Positions 6,142 to 6,243 of a DNA stretch of 6,243 nt are shown here, piece by piece. Under the pieces are notes generated by a model that saw nothing but the letters and a program-made list of their open reading frames with translations, was not told the DNA's origin and ran no database searches. The stretch is taken from positions 1-6,243 of the forward strand of contig DOBW01000209.1 in NCBI GenBank assembly GCA_003504035.1, given 5' to 3'. The position numbers and the translations under genes were made by a program. Position 1 is the first letter of the stretch. Each line of letters opens with the position of its first letter. The stretch is from Rhodospirillaceae bacterium. GTDB lineage: Bacteria > Pseudomonadota > Alphaproteobacteria > UBA9219.

Positions 6142-6243
6142 ATGGAAAATGTAAAAGTTGCTGTTATTGGCATAAGCGGAAATATTGGTCAGGAAACACT
6201 CAAGATTCTGGCGGAACATGCCATTCTTCCTAAGCAAATTGTT
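6142..6243 (+). CDS. asd: Aspartate-semialdehyde dehydrogenase, N-terminal part
   Basis: Only the first 34 codons are inside the window; the gene runs off the right edge. The translation starts MENVKVAVIGISGNIGQETL and continues KILAEHAILPKQIV. This matches the start of bacterial Asd: a KVAVIG strand, a glycine-rich NADP-binding loop (here GISGNIG; often GATGxVG), then a helix ending in ILAE and a P-x-x-x-(I/V)-V strand. The enzyme reduces aspartyl phosphate to aspartate semialdehyde, the branch point to lysine/diaminopimelate, threonine and methionine. AAGGTG lies 5 bases before the ATG. The related reductase ArgC has a similar start, but the ILAE-x-x-x-(L/F)-P pattern favours Asd. It is divergent from the beta-oxidation gene. 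Confidence 0.8.
   Translation, partial: MENVKVAVIGISGNIGQETLKILAEHAILPKQIV

Noticed and set aside
5965..6237. 91-codon N-terminal extension of the FadN-like open frame
   Set aside because: The GAGGAG site at 5972-5977 fixes the start at 5964, the extension matches nothing in the family, and it would overlap asd and both promoters.

Overview
The window looks like a conserved chromosomal stretch from an alphaproteobacterium of moderate GC content (judged by eye as a little under 50%). The main clue is an atpH-atpA pair that starts a transcription unit with no atpB, atpE or atpF genes in front of it. Alphaproteobacteria split their ATP synthase genes this way (atpHAGDC apart from the Fo genes). 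The family or genus cannot be settled from this sequence.

Layout from left to right. Positions 39-2156 (minus strand) hold atpA and atpH, the alpha and delta subunits of F1 ATP synthase. atpH lies upstream and its stop codon directly abuts the atpA start. The rest of the operon (expected atpG, D, C) would lie beyond the left edge. A candidate promoter for the unit lies at 2203-2231. Positions 2249-2785 (minus) encode Tag, DNA-3-methyladenine glycosylase I. Immediately divergent from tag is a possible 42-residue single-span membrane microprotein (2810-2938, plus), followed by an unrecognised, lysine-rich 172-residue protein (3011-3529, plus). That gene converges on a long minus-strand gene at 3649-5964, which encodes a two-domain beta-oxidation enzyme: 3-hydroxyacyl-CoA dehydrogenase followed by enoyl-CoA hydratase, the FadN-type order. 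The gap between the converging genes (3530-3648) contains a strong perfect hairpin able to end transcription in both directions, plus a weaker related palindrome. At the right edge the first 34 codons of asd (aspartate-semialdehyde dehydrogenase) run rightward, divergent from the beta-oxidation gene across a 177-base intergenic region.

The genes do not form one pathway. They cover energy production (ATP synthase), alkylation repair (Tag), fatty acid degradation (FadN-like) and the lysine/threonine/methionine branch of amino acid synthesis (Asd). I see no tRNA, rRNA, CRISPR array, insertion sequence, phage gene or recognisable defence system. The parts least explained by known families are the plus-strand interval 2810-3529 and the palindromes beside it. 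I did not find convincing evidence of a new biological system.
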